This document shows, piece by piece, positions 46,507 to 57,705 of a stretch of 64,000 nucleotides of DNA; the stretch's first letter is position 1, and each line of letters starts with the position of its first letter. The translations under genes and the position numbers were made by a program. Below the pieces are notes generated by a model, which made no database searches, was not told the DNA's origin, and worked only from the letters and a program-made list of their open reading frames with translations. The stretch covers positions 35,695,555-35,759,554 of the forward strand of contig JALMQS010000030.1 in the NCBI GenBank assembly GCA_024734495.1, in the 5' to 3' direction. The DNA is from Forficula auricularia. Lineage: Eukaryota; Arthropoda; Insecta; Dermaptera; Forficulidae.

Positions 46507-47969
46507 TTATACTTATACTTATTCGACCCGTTCCTCTGTGCTGCGGTTTGGCGCACGCGGGTCCCAACTTTTCCTCCAGGCTCTTCTATCCTTCGCTATT
46601 GTGCTCCAATGCACCCCAATCTTCTACCATCCGGAAGTTGAATAGAGTTCCTGTAGACCAAGGAGTCAGCCCATCGGATTGGCGGTCTTCCAGGAGGTCT
46701 TTTTATATACCAAGGAGTCCACTCTTGTAATCCCTGTAATTCTTTAAAGACCAAGCATCGTACAAGGACCACGCATTTTACAATCACAACATATAACGCC
46801 CGATCTTTATGTACAGACAGCCAATTATCGCTTCTAATGGATGAGACTGAAAAGTTAAAATACGATATTCTGGGAATTTCGGAAACAAAAAGAGAAATAT
46901 CACTTACAGTATCTTCCATGAGCGGAGCTCATACTATATACCTAGGTCCACGAAAATCCGGTTCTACATCAGGAGGAGTGGGCTTCATTGTGGCACCTCA
47001 CATGGCCCACAGAGTACAGAAAGTGTCCTTTATAAACCATAGACTCGTTATTCTGGAGTTGGGTCATACCCCGAAAAGAACTATTACAATAATCCAAGTC
47101 TATGCCCCGACAGCAGATAGTGAGGATATTGAACATGAAGAATTTTACAACCAGCTTCTAGATATTATCTTAGAATCAAAATCCTACTATAAAATCGTGA
47201 TAGGTGACTTTAACTCCAGAGTCATCATCATCATCATTGAGTATACAGTCCTAAGACTGGTTTGATGCAACAATCCGTCTCCACTCGACTCTGTCCCCCG
47301 CCAGCTGTTTGACCTCTCTAAGTGTCTGGCATCCCATATCCCCAATTATTTGGTTTAAATATTCTAATCTGGGTCTTCCCCTTCCACTTTTCTTTTCCAC
47401 TTCCCCCTCCAAGATATCCCTAAGCAGTCCCCCATGTCTCAGTGTGTGCCCCATCATCTGACCTCTTCTCTTCTTCAACTCTTCCACAAGGTTCTTCTTT
47501 CTCCGATTCTTCCAAGAACTTCTTCATTTGTAATTTTATCCATCCATTTGATATTCACCATTCTTCTGTAGCACCACATTTCGAAAGCCTCTAATCTCTT
47601 TCCCTCCGCTTTTCTAATTGTCCAGGTTTCACACCCGTACAACTCCAGAGTGGGAAAGAGGAAAAGAAAGGAAAAGTTTATCGCCCCGCATTCAGAGGAC
47701 AGACGGAACGATGCAGGAGAAAGACTAGTAAGTTTCTGCGAAATAAATCGATTATTTGTCTGTAATTCCTTCTACCAAAAACCTGTAGGTCGAAAATGGA
47801 CACATATATCACCTAATTCTCAACACAAACATGAGATTGACTATATCTTGTGCAACAGACGAACCGCCACTGACGTATCTGTTATAGCGTCATTTAATAC
47901 GGGCAGTGATCATCGCCTTATAAGAGCCAAATTCCACTTTGATCGTAGAACAGCTAGGGTAGATATCTA
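46507..47969 (-). pseudogene. RTE-like LINE with inverted 5' part
   Basis: A 10-bp duplication TAATAGATAC flanks it (46497-46506 and 47970-47979). Bases 46507-46745 encode, on the minus strand, a LINE C-terminal tail (GRPPIRWADSL) ending in an AAGTAT-type tail repeat. Bases 46752-47969 encode, on the plus strand, the endonuclease domain: TYNARSL, ILGISETKRE (catalytic E), GGVGFIV, IIQVYAPT, IGDFNSRVG (split by the insertion at 47223-47640), KWTHISPN, IDYIL and GSDHRLIRAKF. A 3' end in one direction joined to an inverted 5' part is what twin-primed integration gives. The EN motifs look intact apart from the insertion. Confidence 0.8.
47223..47640 (-). mobile_element. RTE-like LINE 3' end inserted in another LINE
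   Basis: Exact 11-bp duplication AACTCCAGAGT (47212-47222 and 47641-47651). The 3' tail repeat is read as CATCATCATCATCATT at the left. Minus-strand frames give RRGQMMGHTLRHGGLLRD, GRGRPRLEYLNQIIG and DRVEWRRI. It is the same family as 14904-15472 and splits the GDFNSRVG endonuclease motif of the host LINE. Confidence 0.93.
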
Positions 47970-48284
47970 TAATAGATACATATTTATACTCATAGTTAAA
48001 TAACAATTATTTTATAAAGATTACTAATGCTTGGGTTCGACTCCCGAGGGGACAAGACCCTCCTACATGCAATATAAACATATCTATTAAAATCTTTGAT
48101 AAATGATCTAAATTCATGTTCGTAAAATTAATTGATTATATATCACAAGTTGATTTTGAGAAAAAATTCAATTTTTTCTTTCTCAAATAGATACTCGTTT
48201 CTTTACAAAAAATAGTTGTTTTAAAAAAGAAATATTAAGCAATAAATAAATAAATACATTTTGTTAAGGGAGAATGGTGTAGGT

Positions 48285-48450
48285 TCTTGGTGAAACATTT
48301 TAAATAAGGTAAAGAAAATTTTTGAAATTTTTTTTAGAAACTTTTTCAAAATGTAAAATATAAAATACTGGGTAGGTTTCTCATAAATTTATTTGAAACC
48401 TACCTAATATTTTATATTTTAAATTTCAAAAATTTTCTTTACTTTAAATA
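48285..48450. repeat. inverted repeat
   Basis: Arms with AAAGAAAATTTTTGAAATTT and AAATTTCAAAAATTTTCTTT; loop side has TAGGTTTC/GAAACCTA. The entry sequence TTGGTGAAACATTTT also begins the elements at 28005 and 50135, so this is a shared family. Confidence 0.8.
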
Positions 48451-48529
48451 AATAAATATTTTGAAAATATATATTTATTCCTATAATCACACATTTTTCG
48501 TCAAATTTTTTATAAAAAAAAAAAAATAA

Positions 48530-48728
48530 TAATTGAAAGTAATGGAAGGCAGCCCAGAGGTAGTGAGGAAAGAAAAAATTAACACATATAAAATAAGGTG
48601 TAATTTATTGGAATCCTTCCTCCTTTCCTTTCAAAGAAGGAAGGATTCCAATAAATTACACCTTATTTTATATGTGTTAATTTTTCTTCCTCACTACCTC
48701 TGGGCTACCTTCCATACTTTCAATTAAA
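48530..48728. repeat. near-perfect palindrome
   Basis: Arms of about 95 bp: GGAATCCTTCCTCC at the centre (48630), CAGCCCAGAGGTAGTGAGGA against TCCTCACTACCTCTGGGCTA outside. The 64-codon frame through it is an accident of the palindrome. Confidence 0.9.
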
Positions 48729-48729
48729 A

Positions 48730-49340
48730 TTTCTACCAGTCCGTCTCTCTACAGAGAAAATTTCGTTGCAAAAAAAAAAATAATAATAATCTTCAAACGT
48801 TTCCATGAAAAATTATTCCTTTATCAAGGGGATTTTAAGAAATTTATAAAATTGGATATAGAATAATTCGTTTTGTTTCGAATAATAAGCTGATCACATA
48901 ACAAACGGTTTAATTTTATTAGATATGTAAGCTTGTATTTATTATTATATTATTATTATTATTATTACTCTTTTTAAAAAATAAATAAATGAATAAGATA
49001 TTGAATTGAAAAAAATTTGGTTCTTTAAACCTATTTATCACATACTACTAATCTGCATTTGTGTCCGTAAGTCAAGCTTGGATCATTTGCCAATAGATGG
49101 CAGTGCTATCGCTTGAATTATTCAGTATATAGTAAGGGTTGGTTTAGTGGGGTGGAGGGTGATCCGAGGCGGAGGATAAGTTCCGGGGTTGGCCAGAGGG
49201 TCGGTGGGATGGGGAGTGGTTGGATATGGAGCAGAGGGAGTGTTCAACTGACGGAGGTCCAGGGGGCGAAGGCTCCCTTGGCTAGCAAGAGGCCCACCGA
49301 AGGCGGGCCTTGCAGCTAGTTAAATAATATTCTTTTATAT
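48730..49340. other. unassigned, one G-rich patch
   Basis: Bases 49135-49320 are G-rich (GGTGGAGGGTGATCCGAGGC) with an open frame of 68 codons and no motif. A hammerhead-like remnant (AACGTTTCCATG) is at 48798-48810. Confidence 0.4.
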
Positions 49341-49369
49341 TTTGACATTAAATTGAAAGTTTTTGTGCC

Positions 49370-49530
49370 GAGAGTAGCAGAATTTTTATATATTGAAGGA
49401 GACAATAAAAGAGTATGTCTTCTGCTGGAATTATAATTTTTTTATTTATAACGATATAAATAAATAAATAAAATTTATAATTCCAGCAGAAGATACACTC
49501 TTTTATTGTCTCCTTCAATTTTATATTTTG
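49370..49530. mobile_element. short inverted-repeat element, Penelope-like terminal family
   Basis: GCCGAGAGTAGCAGAATTTT leads into arms GAAGGAGACAATAAAAGAG and their complement. The centre (TTTATAACGATATAAATA) lacks the hammerhead-like core kept at 8355-8611, so it is an internally deleted form. Confidence 0.75.
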
Positions 49531-49912
49531 CATATGTCATTTGTGACAGCGACCCAATTGCGTTAGTTTCAATTTCTAACACATGGTGGCAACACCGTAG
49601 ATACTTAACATTTACCAATAGCTAGATCGATTTTATTATTCTTTGTTTATCTTATGTTTCCTGTTTACTTATGGCTACCTAGAGCTGCTCTAGCAAGTCT
49701 ACAAAAGTATTCAGGTACCTTTAGGGCAGCGGTCGGGGAACCGTGCTAAATTACCCCAAATGGGATAACAATGAAACTATCGGGAGTAATAAGAACATTT
49801 TTAAAATTTTCTATTTTATAAACTATAGTATTTTTATTTTGATATCCGAGGACTGTATTCAAATTGGCTCACGCCAAATAGTCATAATTTTGAAATAATT
49901 TTAGCAAAAATT

Positions 49913-50921
49913 AATTAATTAAAATGTTTCTTATCAGAGTTAATCACTTTATATGACTTATCTCAGAGAGAAACTACCCCTGGAATTATAAAGACCTACC
50001 CCTAAAGCAGAGGTCGGGGAACTTTTTAAGCCATTACCCAAAAATATTTTTGCGTAGGTCGCTGTTACCCATACATTCTGAAAAGCAAAAAAAGCAAGCT
50101 AAATGTATATTAGTTTTTAAGGAATTTGGTGTTAGTACTTGGTGAAACATTTTTAAAATTATTGGATAAAAAATACTTGGTAGGATTCACATTAAGATAT
50201 AAAAAATAAAACGAATTTATTTTTGTAGAATCTTTAATCTCGATATATATATTTCGGATGACTAACCCATCTTCAGGAGAAACAGAAAGTAACTGACCTG
50301 GATAAGTCGAATTTGAATACAAGTCAATGGTAAAATTTATTTTTAAATAACAAAAGGGTAAATATTTAAACTTAGTGGAGGGAGAAAGGTAGGAAGTCTA
50401 TTTTGTTTAATTTTGAATGGCCTTCTGAAAAATGAGGATCTACCTTTCTCCCTCCACTAAGTTTAAATATTTACCCTTTGTTATTTAAAAATAAATTTTA
50501 CCATTGACTTGTATTCAAATTCGACTTATCCAGGTCAGTTACTTTCTGTTCTCCTGAAGATGGGTTAGTCACCCGAAATATATATATCGAGATTAAAGAT
50601 TCTACAAAAATAAATTCGTTTTATTTTTTATATCTTAATGTGAAACCTACCAAGTATTTTTTATCCAATAATTTTAAAAAATGTTTCACCAAGTACTAAC
50701 ACCAAATTCCTTAAAAACTAATATACATTTAGCTTGCTTTTTTTAGCTTTTTCAGAATGTAGGGATAACAGTGACCTACGCAAAAAATATTTTTGGGTAA
50801 TGGCTTAAAAAGTTCCCCAACCTCTGCTTTAGGGGTAGGTCTTTATAATTCAAGGGTAGCTTCTCTCTGAGATAAGTCATATAAAGTGATTAACTCTGAT
50901 AAGAAGCATTTTAATTAATCG
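49913..50921. mobile_element. 1.0-kb near-perfect inverted repeat with hammerhead-like motif in each arm
   Basis: Arms of about 480 bp mirror around 50412 with few mismatches; ends are ATTAATTAAAATGTTTCTTATC and its complement. Each arm carries CTGAAGA, T, GGG-TTAGTCA-CCC (TCC in the left arm), GAAATATATATATCGAG (50563-50590 plus; 50276-50240 minus). Outer arm parts resemble a hAT end (AGCAGAGGTCGGGGAAC), so a hAT piece may have been captured in both arms. Confidence 0.8.
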
Positions 50922-50929
50922 ACATGCGG

Positions 50930-51345
50930 CGGCAGGGAAGGGATGCGGGCTAATCAATTGGTTTTAGGGGATGGGCAAGGGCGGCAACTGTCGATTTATC
51001 GGCTCCGACGCGCACCCGATTCCCTTTTCAAAGACGAAACATTCAGCCATTTCGAAGCAATCCCCTATTTTGGCACATTTTTTCCTTTGAAAGCCAAGTT
51101 GTTTGTACTTTGCATACGAGCCCTTCACTCTTCATCTATATATATATCATATACAGAGAGAAGGGCGAGCAGTCCGATAGATAGACGCCAAATCCGATTC
51201 AACTTTTGTCGATCAAGCGAGAGAAACCAAACGCCTCGTATGTCTGACCGTCCCCTGGCCACCCCATCCACCCACACCCCCCAAAAACCCTTCACTTTTC
51301 AAATGAATTGTATAAAATGTTCAACTTATTAATGGAAACCTCAAA
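50930..51345. promoter_or_regulatory. GC-richer non-repeat island with homeodomain-type site
   Basis: Starts right after the 1.0-kb palindrome. TAATCAATTG at 50951-50960 is a homeodomain-type site; GGCTCCGACGCGCACCCG is the GC-richest part. A 129-codon frame crosses it without a recognisable domain. Candidate enhancer by position and composition only. Confidence 0.35.
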
Positions 51346-51761
51346 GTAAGCCATGAGAGCTAGCTAGGGTTGCCGTTATTCCCGCCACCCTTTTTTTATT
51401 CTGTCCAAAGATTCATTTAACTTTTTTTTATATATATCTACATATATACATATATTTGAATTCTATCTCTATCTCTCGGATTGTAGAATAAAAGAACAAA
51501 GCGGATTTTTTTTTTATTATCCTCCATTGATTTTTTTATTTTTTTTTTGTTTCATTCCCCATTACAAATATTTTATAGTAATGGAAAATTAAGGAAAAAA
51601 ATAAATTAGATTAAATTTAGAATTAGAGGTTGGTCGGACAATTTGCTGTTTTGTTGAACGGGGAGAGGTATACTATAGAAAAAGTTTTAACGTAAACTTA
51701 ACTCCAACACATACCTTCATATAGGGAGAGGAGAGAATTATGATTAATTACATATATCTAT

Positions 51762-51764
<3 letters not shown>

Positions 51765-51805
<41 letters not shown>
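51765..51805. repeat. (AT)n microsatellite
   Basis: Uninterrupted AT run of about 40 bases. Confidence 0.95.
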
Positions 51806-51808
<3 letters not shown>

Positions 51809-52384
51809 TGGCCGGTTGTGACTTTTCAACCAGGGAATGTTGTCCAAAAAAGAACCATAAAGATAAATCAATGAGGTTGTCCTCTGTTTGATTCAAACAG
51901 AGGGTCCTGTTAAGACAAAACTGTCCCCGTGGCGAAAACAGAACTAGCGCCCCCCTTCACTCATTTTTTTTGAATTACTCAAATTGCTGACTAAAAAAAT
52001 TCCTTTGGGTAAATACAATCAATAAGAAATAAACGTCTGAATAAAAAATCAATTATATATTCAAATATATAGGTACGTTTATCCAATCATAATAAATAAT
52101 ATATTATTTAGTTTTCAAAATATATTAACAAAATGATAACTACAAAATAGAAAATAAGAAACATAGTAAACCGAACTATGTGTGTGATAATAAAAAAAAA
52201 ACACTATTGTTAGTAATGCACTAAAAATTATAATATATTTATACATATTTTTTTAATTTTTATTTTTATCGAATTTAGTTCCTTTTTATAATTCGGGTTC
52301 GAATCCTGCCGGATGCTAAATTTCATTTTTCCATTTCAATGAAAAAATAATATCTAATGAAAAATTAAGTATAAAATAATATAA

Positions 52385-52510
52385 TAAACTTTTTATGTCC
52401 AATAACCAAGTCAAAAACCGTGGATTGCTTCAGTGAAAAGCATGTAAGTGCTTTTATTGTGCCCCACGTTTTTGGACTTAGTTATTGGACATAAAAAAAG
52501 TTTATTGGAT
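52385..52510. repeat. inverted repeat
   Basis: Arms AAACTTTTTATGTCCAATAA and TTATTGGACATAAAAAAAGTTT, with CAAAAACCGTGG/CCACGTTTTTGG inside and a loop near 52450. Confidence 0.8.
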
Positions 52511-53259
52511 TATTTTATACTTTTTAGTGCATTACTTAGAAAACCGTATTTTTTTTTAGTTTTTTAAACTATAATTTATTTTTGTACTTTTTAGTCTTAC
52601 AATGGGTAAAATAATTCTACGCGCACATCGGTAAACTAAAACTAAATTTGAGAAGAGTCCAATATACTTTTCCCAATTTCGCCCCCCCCCCCCCCGGTTA
52701 ATTTTTGTATTTTTGCCATTCTGGGGGTCCACAGATGATATATATATATATATATATATATACATTTTGATTGAGATTGGAACAAAGGGGGCTATTTGTT
52801 CCATTTGTTATATTTTTGAACCCCTGTTGGGTAGGCTTATAAAATGCACCAATGTAATGCTATAGGATTTAATGTATAATTAGGATATAATTAATACATA
52901 ATGAATCCGATTAGGGAACGTATGTACGACCAATTTTTTAAAATTTTTAACCCCCCACCCCACCCCCCTCGGTGACGACCCGTAGTATATGCCAAGACCC
53001 TCCCCTTCTATTTTTCACGTAATAATTAATAAATATGGTTTTAAATCATTTTTTGCAAACAGAAAATTAAAAAAAAATTAATTTGGCTCATATTTGTCTT
53101 TATTAATACGGTGCTTGCCTCGTGAAGCCAAGACTAATTTGAATATATAGCTCGAAAAAGCTGGAGATTTCCCTAGAGGATATTGACTACGTGACGAAGA
53201 CCTAAGCCCCCCCCCCCGCCCCTGTGACCAAGCGTGGTATTTTGGTGACCCCCTCCCCT

Positions 53260-53910
53260 TAATTATATGTCAGAGGGTTGTTTTTCACCTCCTCGGGAAT
53301 CGAACCCGAGTGCCAGTAACAGAACAGCAATCCGGGCCACCTGGCTCACCTGCGGGATGCGAACCTCTCTGACATATAATACACGCGTAAAATATTTTAC
53401 TCAAAGATTGTTATCTTAATTTGTAAAATTTCGCGATATAGTGATTCCAAATTTAAACATATAGCCATGCCATATAATTTAAATAAAGGTCGTTGAGTGT
53501 TTCGAATTTTGAAGAGATTCAAAATTCGAATGGCAATGGAATGACTTTTCTTAATTTAATATGAAATATATTAATTTGCCGATGGTAATAGATTCAAATT
53601 TACAAGAAATCATAAGTTGGTGTCATCTATTAAATTCGTTGGAATGGAATATTATTAATTATATGTCAGAAGGGTTGTTTTTCACCCTGAGCAAAATATT
53701 TTACGTGTGTACATATGTCAGAGAGGTTCGCATCCCGCAGGGGATCCAGGTGGCCCAGAGTTGCTGTTACTGGCACTGGGGTTCTATTCTCGAGGGAGTG
53801 AAAAACAACCCCTCTGACAATATTCCATTCCATCGAATTTAATAGATGACAGAAACTTATGATTTCTTGTAAATTTGAATCTATTACCATCGGCAAATTA
53901 ATATCTTACA
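53260..53910. repeat. inverted pair of tRNA-like SINE copies inside a palindrome
   Basis: Copy 1 (53265-53385, minus) has B box GGTTCGATTCC and a stem CTCGGG/CCCGAG. Copy 2 (53660-53830, plus) has the same AGAGAGGTTCGCATCCCGCA and CAGGTGGCCC with a decayed B box. Outer sequence ATTAATTTGCCGATGGTAAT (53570) returns inverted at 53883-53902. The two SINEs therefore lie in opposite orientation, the second one inside a further inverted repeat. Confidence 0.65.
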
Positions 53911-54328
53911 TACTTCCAAAGTTTCAAATCGGTACGACAATTATAAGTAGGCTAAAATCAACTATCTAGAATCCCTTACATCTCGGCCACTTACATACAA
54001 GTGAAGCTAATATAAAGCGTTTAAAAAGAAAAATAATGATTGTTAAAACAATACAAAAAAGTTAAATATATATTTATATAAATTTAAAATTCCCACCTTT
54101 TAAATTCAACCAATTCTTAATTTGGTTTCGTAAAGTTACAAACCTGATTTCCCTAAAACAATAATTAGTTAATGTTTAAAATCTTAAGACATTTCATTAT
54201 GTATTACATTTATAAATAAAAGATAATCAGATATTTAAAAACCTGTTGCTATTGAAATCTACGAATAAAATAACTAATTATTCTATTCTAATATTGTTTT
54301 AGGTAAGCTAACTCAAATTAACATTATA
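53910..54328. other. unassigned AT-rich sequence
   Basis: No gene and no repeat match. The mariner element begins at its right end. Confidence 0.4.
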
Positions 54329-55622
54329 TGAGGTTGGCAACTAAGTAATTGCGGATTTCACTCATAGATGGCTTCAGTTGAATTTTTAGGTTTGCTGGCG
54401 TAGTCCAAATGTAAAACACATTTTGTTATTTGATAGTTGGCAATTCAGCTGTCAATCAGTAAAAAAAGTTTTTTGATCGGTTGCGTAGTTTTCGTTTGGC
54501 GTTCGTTGAAAAATGGAAAATCAAAAGGAACATTTTCGTCATATTTTGCTTTTTTATTTCCGCAAAGGGAAAAACGCATCGCAAGCTCACAAAAAGTTAT
54601 GTGCTGTTTATGGCGACGAAGCCTTTAAAGAACGGCAGTGTCAAAATTGGTTTGCCAAATTTCGTTCTGGTGATTTTTCACTCAAAGATGAAAAACGCTC
54701 TGGTCGTCCAGTTGAAGTTGATGACGACCTAATCAAAGCAATAATCGATTCGGATCGTCACAGTACAACACGTGAGATTGCAGAGAAGCTTCATGTATCA
54801 CATACATGCATTGAAAATCACTTAAAACAACTTGGCTATGTTCAAAAACTCGATACATGGGTTCCTCACGAACTGAAAGAAACGCATTTAACGCAACGCA
54901 TTAACAGCTGCGATTTGCTAAAGAAGCGTAATGAAAATGATCCATTTTTAAAACGACTGATAACTGGCGATGAAAAATGGGTTGTTTACAACAATATCAA
55001 GCGGAAAAGATCGTGGAGCAGGCCAGGTGAACCAGCTCAAACAACATCAAAAGCTGGTATTCATCAAAAGAAGGTTTTGTTATCAGTTTGGTGGGATTAC
55101 AAAGGAATTGTCTACTTTGAACTCTTACCACCCAACCGAACGATCAATTCTGTTGTCTACATTGAACAACTAACGAAATTAAACAATGCAGTTGAAGAAA
55201 AGCGGGCCGAATTGACAAATCGAAAAGGTGTTGTATTCCATCATGACAATGCAAGGCCACACACATCTTTGGTCACTCGGCAAAAATTATTGGAGCTTGG
55301 TTGGGATGTTTTGCCACATCCACCATATAGTCCTGACCTTGCACCATCTGATTACTTTTTATTTCGATCTTTACAAAACTCCTTGAATGGTAAAAATTTC
55401 AATAATGATGATGATGTCAAATCGTACCTGATTCAGTTTTTTGCTAATAAAAACCAGAAGTTTTATGAACGTGGAATTATGATGCTGCCTGAAAGATGGC
55501 AAAAGGTCATTGATCAAAATGGGCAATACATTACAGAATAAAGTTATTTAGTTCCATGAAAAAATTGTCTTTGATTTTCTAATAAAAAAAAAAAATCCGC
55601 AATTACTTAGTTGCCAATCCAA
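54329..55622 (+). mobile_element. complete mariner element
   Basis: Length 1294 bp. Inverted ends contain TTGGCAACTAAGTAATTGCG at 54334 and its complement at 55593-55617. TA dinucleotides flank it (54327-54328 and 55623-55624). The transposase inside is intact, and the inverted ends match almost perfectly, so this is one of the youngest insertions in the window. Confidence 0.95.
54513..55541 (+). CDS. mariner transposase
   Basis: Open frame of 342 codons, full length for the family. It cuts and pastes the element by recognising the terminal repeats and inserting at TA. The N-terminal half (residues about 1-110) holds the helix-turn-helix DNA-binding region with CQNWFAKFRSGDFSLKDE and SGRPVEVDDD. 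WVPHEL is the linker motif before the catalytic domain. The triad is D153 (ITGDEKW), D245 (HHDNARPH) and D280 (YSPDLAPSDY), with 34 residues between the last two: D,D34D. The wording is closest to the mellifera-type mariners from my memory of the family. No stop or frameshift is seen, so the enzyme may be active. It acts in the nucleus and depends on its own 5' UTR promoter region (54360-54512). Confidence 0.96.
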   Translation: MENQKEHFRHILLFYFRKGKNASQAHKKLCAVYGDEAFKERQCQNWFAKFRSGDFSLKDEKRSGRPVEVDDDLIKAIIDSDRHSTTREIAEKLHVSHTCIENHLKQLGYVQKLDTWVPHELKETHLTQRINSCDLLKKRNENDPFLKRLITGDEKWVVYNNIKRKRSWSRPGEPAQTTSKAGIHQKKVLLSVWWDYKGIVYFELLPPNRTINSVVYIEQLTKLNNAVEEKRAELTNRKGVVFHHDNARPHTSLVTRQKLLELGWDVLPHPPYSPDLAPSDYFLFRSLQNSLNGKNFNNDDDVKSYLIQFFANKNQKFYERGIMMLPERWQKVIDQNGQYITE

Positions 55623-55699
55623 TATGTCAATATTGTTGTAAATATGTTTTAATTTAATAAAGAAACTAATATTGTTTTAGCATTCGAATAAAGTTGTTT

Positions 55700-56100
55700 T
55701 ATTTGCAAACTTACATATATATATATATATATATATATACTATATCTATGACCTTAGCTTACACAACTTTATTTTTCTGGCCTTCAAATCGGCAAAATCA
55801 TTAATGATTTTTTCTATATGATGGAGTAACATTAAACTTGACTGAAAATAAACTTAAGTTAGCAAGCCTGTACTGAGCCATTGTGTCTCCTAAATAATTT
55901 TTTACCAATTTAAGTTTACTGCGAAAGATCTTTCCGCTGCTGTAACAGCTCACTGGAATACTTAGAAATATTCTATATGCATCAGTTTCCATATTCTTAT
56001 AATTTGAAGTTAGCTCAAATTGATGGATTATCATAATTGAAGGATTTCTAGGTGTTTCATATTTTTAAAATTTCAATTCATTTTTTAAATTGTTTAATTA
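55700..56100. other. unassigned sequence
   Basis: A 77-codon frame on the minus strand (55801-56034) has no motif. Bases 56067-56100 (TTCAATTCATTTTTTAAATT) return at 57790-57823 on the far side of the Tc1 element and its neighbour. Confidence 0.4.
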
Positions 56101-57703
56101 CGAGCCCCGTCCCATCTCAATTGCCCCACCAATATTTTTTTCTTTTTAAATAAAATTATGCTAATTCACGGTAAATTTAATATAAATTATCATTTGGAAC
56201 AATATTTTAAACAATTTAAAACATTTTATTGTAACATTTAATTTAAAATTATTTTTTAATTGTTAAAAACTAAGGAAAACATACAAAATCCAAAACCTTT
56301 ACCACTGTGTGAAGTCGCCTTTATTTTTAATTACGGATTGAATTCTTTTGGGCAACGTACTTATTAAGTTTTGACACTCATCTTGAGTGAAAGTATCCTA
56401 AATATTTTGAAGTTTGAGTTTTAATTCGACTAGGTTTCTAGCTGGTTGTATTCGTAATAGCTTTTTCATTGTGTGCCAGAGTTTCTATTGGTGACAAGTC
56501 GGGACTGTTTGCCACCCACTCCAAAAGTGGAACATTATCATCAGAAAGCCATTTTAAAGATTTTCTTGGTGTATGGAAGGCCGGGCGGCCGTCTTGTTGG
56601 AACACAAAATTATTATTATTCTGCAATGCATCTGCCATTGTTGGAAGTAACGATTTTTTTTAAATCTCTAAATATTTATTGGTGTTTACAATTCCATCAA
56701 TGAAGTGAAGTTTTCCAACACCTCTAGCAGACATTGAACCCCATACCATAACTGAAGCAGGAAATTTTACTTTCTTTTTTAAACAATCTTAATGAAAGCT
56801 TCATTTTTCTGACGAATAACTCTGCTTCGATTGTCCCCAACACAAACTTCAAAACGAGACTCATCGCTCCAATGGACACTATTCCATTCGTCACTCGTCC
56901 AATTAATATGACTTTTAGCCCATTTAAGCCGGTTTTTCTTTTGTTTTAATGTCAAGAGTGGCTTTTCTTTTGCCTAAAAAAATTAGTTAAATTACAAAAA
57001 AAAAATTTGGAATATGTTGCAATAAAATTACCTTGTAAGTTTTAAAACCTAACTTAAGGGCTTCTCTATGGCACGTGGATCTTGAAACTCTTCGCCCCAC
57101 AGCATCGCTCCAAAGAACAGATAATTCACCATAGTTCGAACGCCTGTTTTTTCTAATAATCTTCTTCAATGCCCGTCTATCAGCATCTGATATTTTGGAT
57201 TTCGACGCATACCGAGGTTTTGTAGCTATTGTACCCGTTGTTTTATAAACTCGAATAATATTTCTGACAGTAAACTTTGATAAATTAACTAGATCGCCAA
57301 TTTCCGCGTTTGATTTTCCCTTTTTAAATAAATTGATAATAATTGAGCGAATTTTTTCATCAACAACCTTTCCACGAGTCATTTTTACTAATAATAAACA
57401 AAACAAACTTTCTTTTGTTGGAAAAAGGCAAAGCCTACTTGATTATTTCACATATTCAAAAATTCTTAAAAAAAAAAAAAAAATCGTGAAAAGCAAAGAA
57501 CTATTTTTTATATAAAAATATGTTTTTAACAATTAAAAAATTAATTTTAAGTTAAATGTTACAATAAAATGTTTTAAATTGTTTAAAATGTTGTTCCAAA
57601 TGATAATAAAAATAAATATTTATTTTAAATTTACAGTGAATTAGCATAATTTTATTTAAAAAGAAAAAATATTGGTGGGACAATTGAGATGGGACGGGGC
57701 TCG
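56101..57703 (-). mobile_element. Tc1-like element
   Basis: Length 1603 bp, typical for Tc1. Long inverted ends (about 200 bp each) start CGAGCCCCGTCCCATCTCAA and contain TTATGCTAATTCAC. TA flanks it at 56099-56100 and 57704-57705. The arms are well matched, but the transposase is damaged. Confidence 0.95.
56438..57382 (-). pseudogene. Tc1-like transposase, spliced and frameshifted
   Basis: Exon 1 (57382-57032, 117 codons, phase 0) starts MTRGKVVDE and has two helix-turn-helix units (KGKSNAEIGDLVNLS; RALKKIIRKNRRSNYGEL). A 58-bp intron with GTAAT and TTTTTTTAG borders is inferred at 57031-56974, because the frame resumes smoothly as AKEKPLLTLKQKKNR. First catalytic D is in VHWSDESRF. A frameshift near 56795 and a stop near 56655 break the middle. 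The last segment (56638-56438) holds FQQDGRP (second D) and NSPDLSPIET (E), with 35 residues between them: DD35E spacing, one more than classical Tc1. A last frameshift follows ETL. It cannot make transposase. Confidence 0.85.
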
Positions 57704-57705
57704 TA

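Noticed and set aside
50943..51332. 129-codon frame in the 50.9-kb island
   Set aside because: No domain, no repetitive or conserved motif; the island is better seen as non-coding unless transcripts show otherwise.
53265..53385. tRNA gene with GGTTCGATTCC B box
   Set aside because: No complete cloverleaf; a second inverted copy nearby has a decayed B box, as expected for a SINE.
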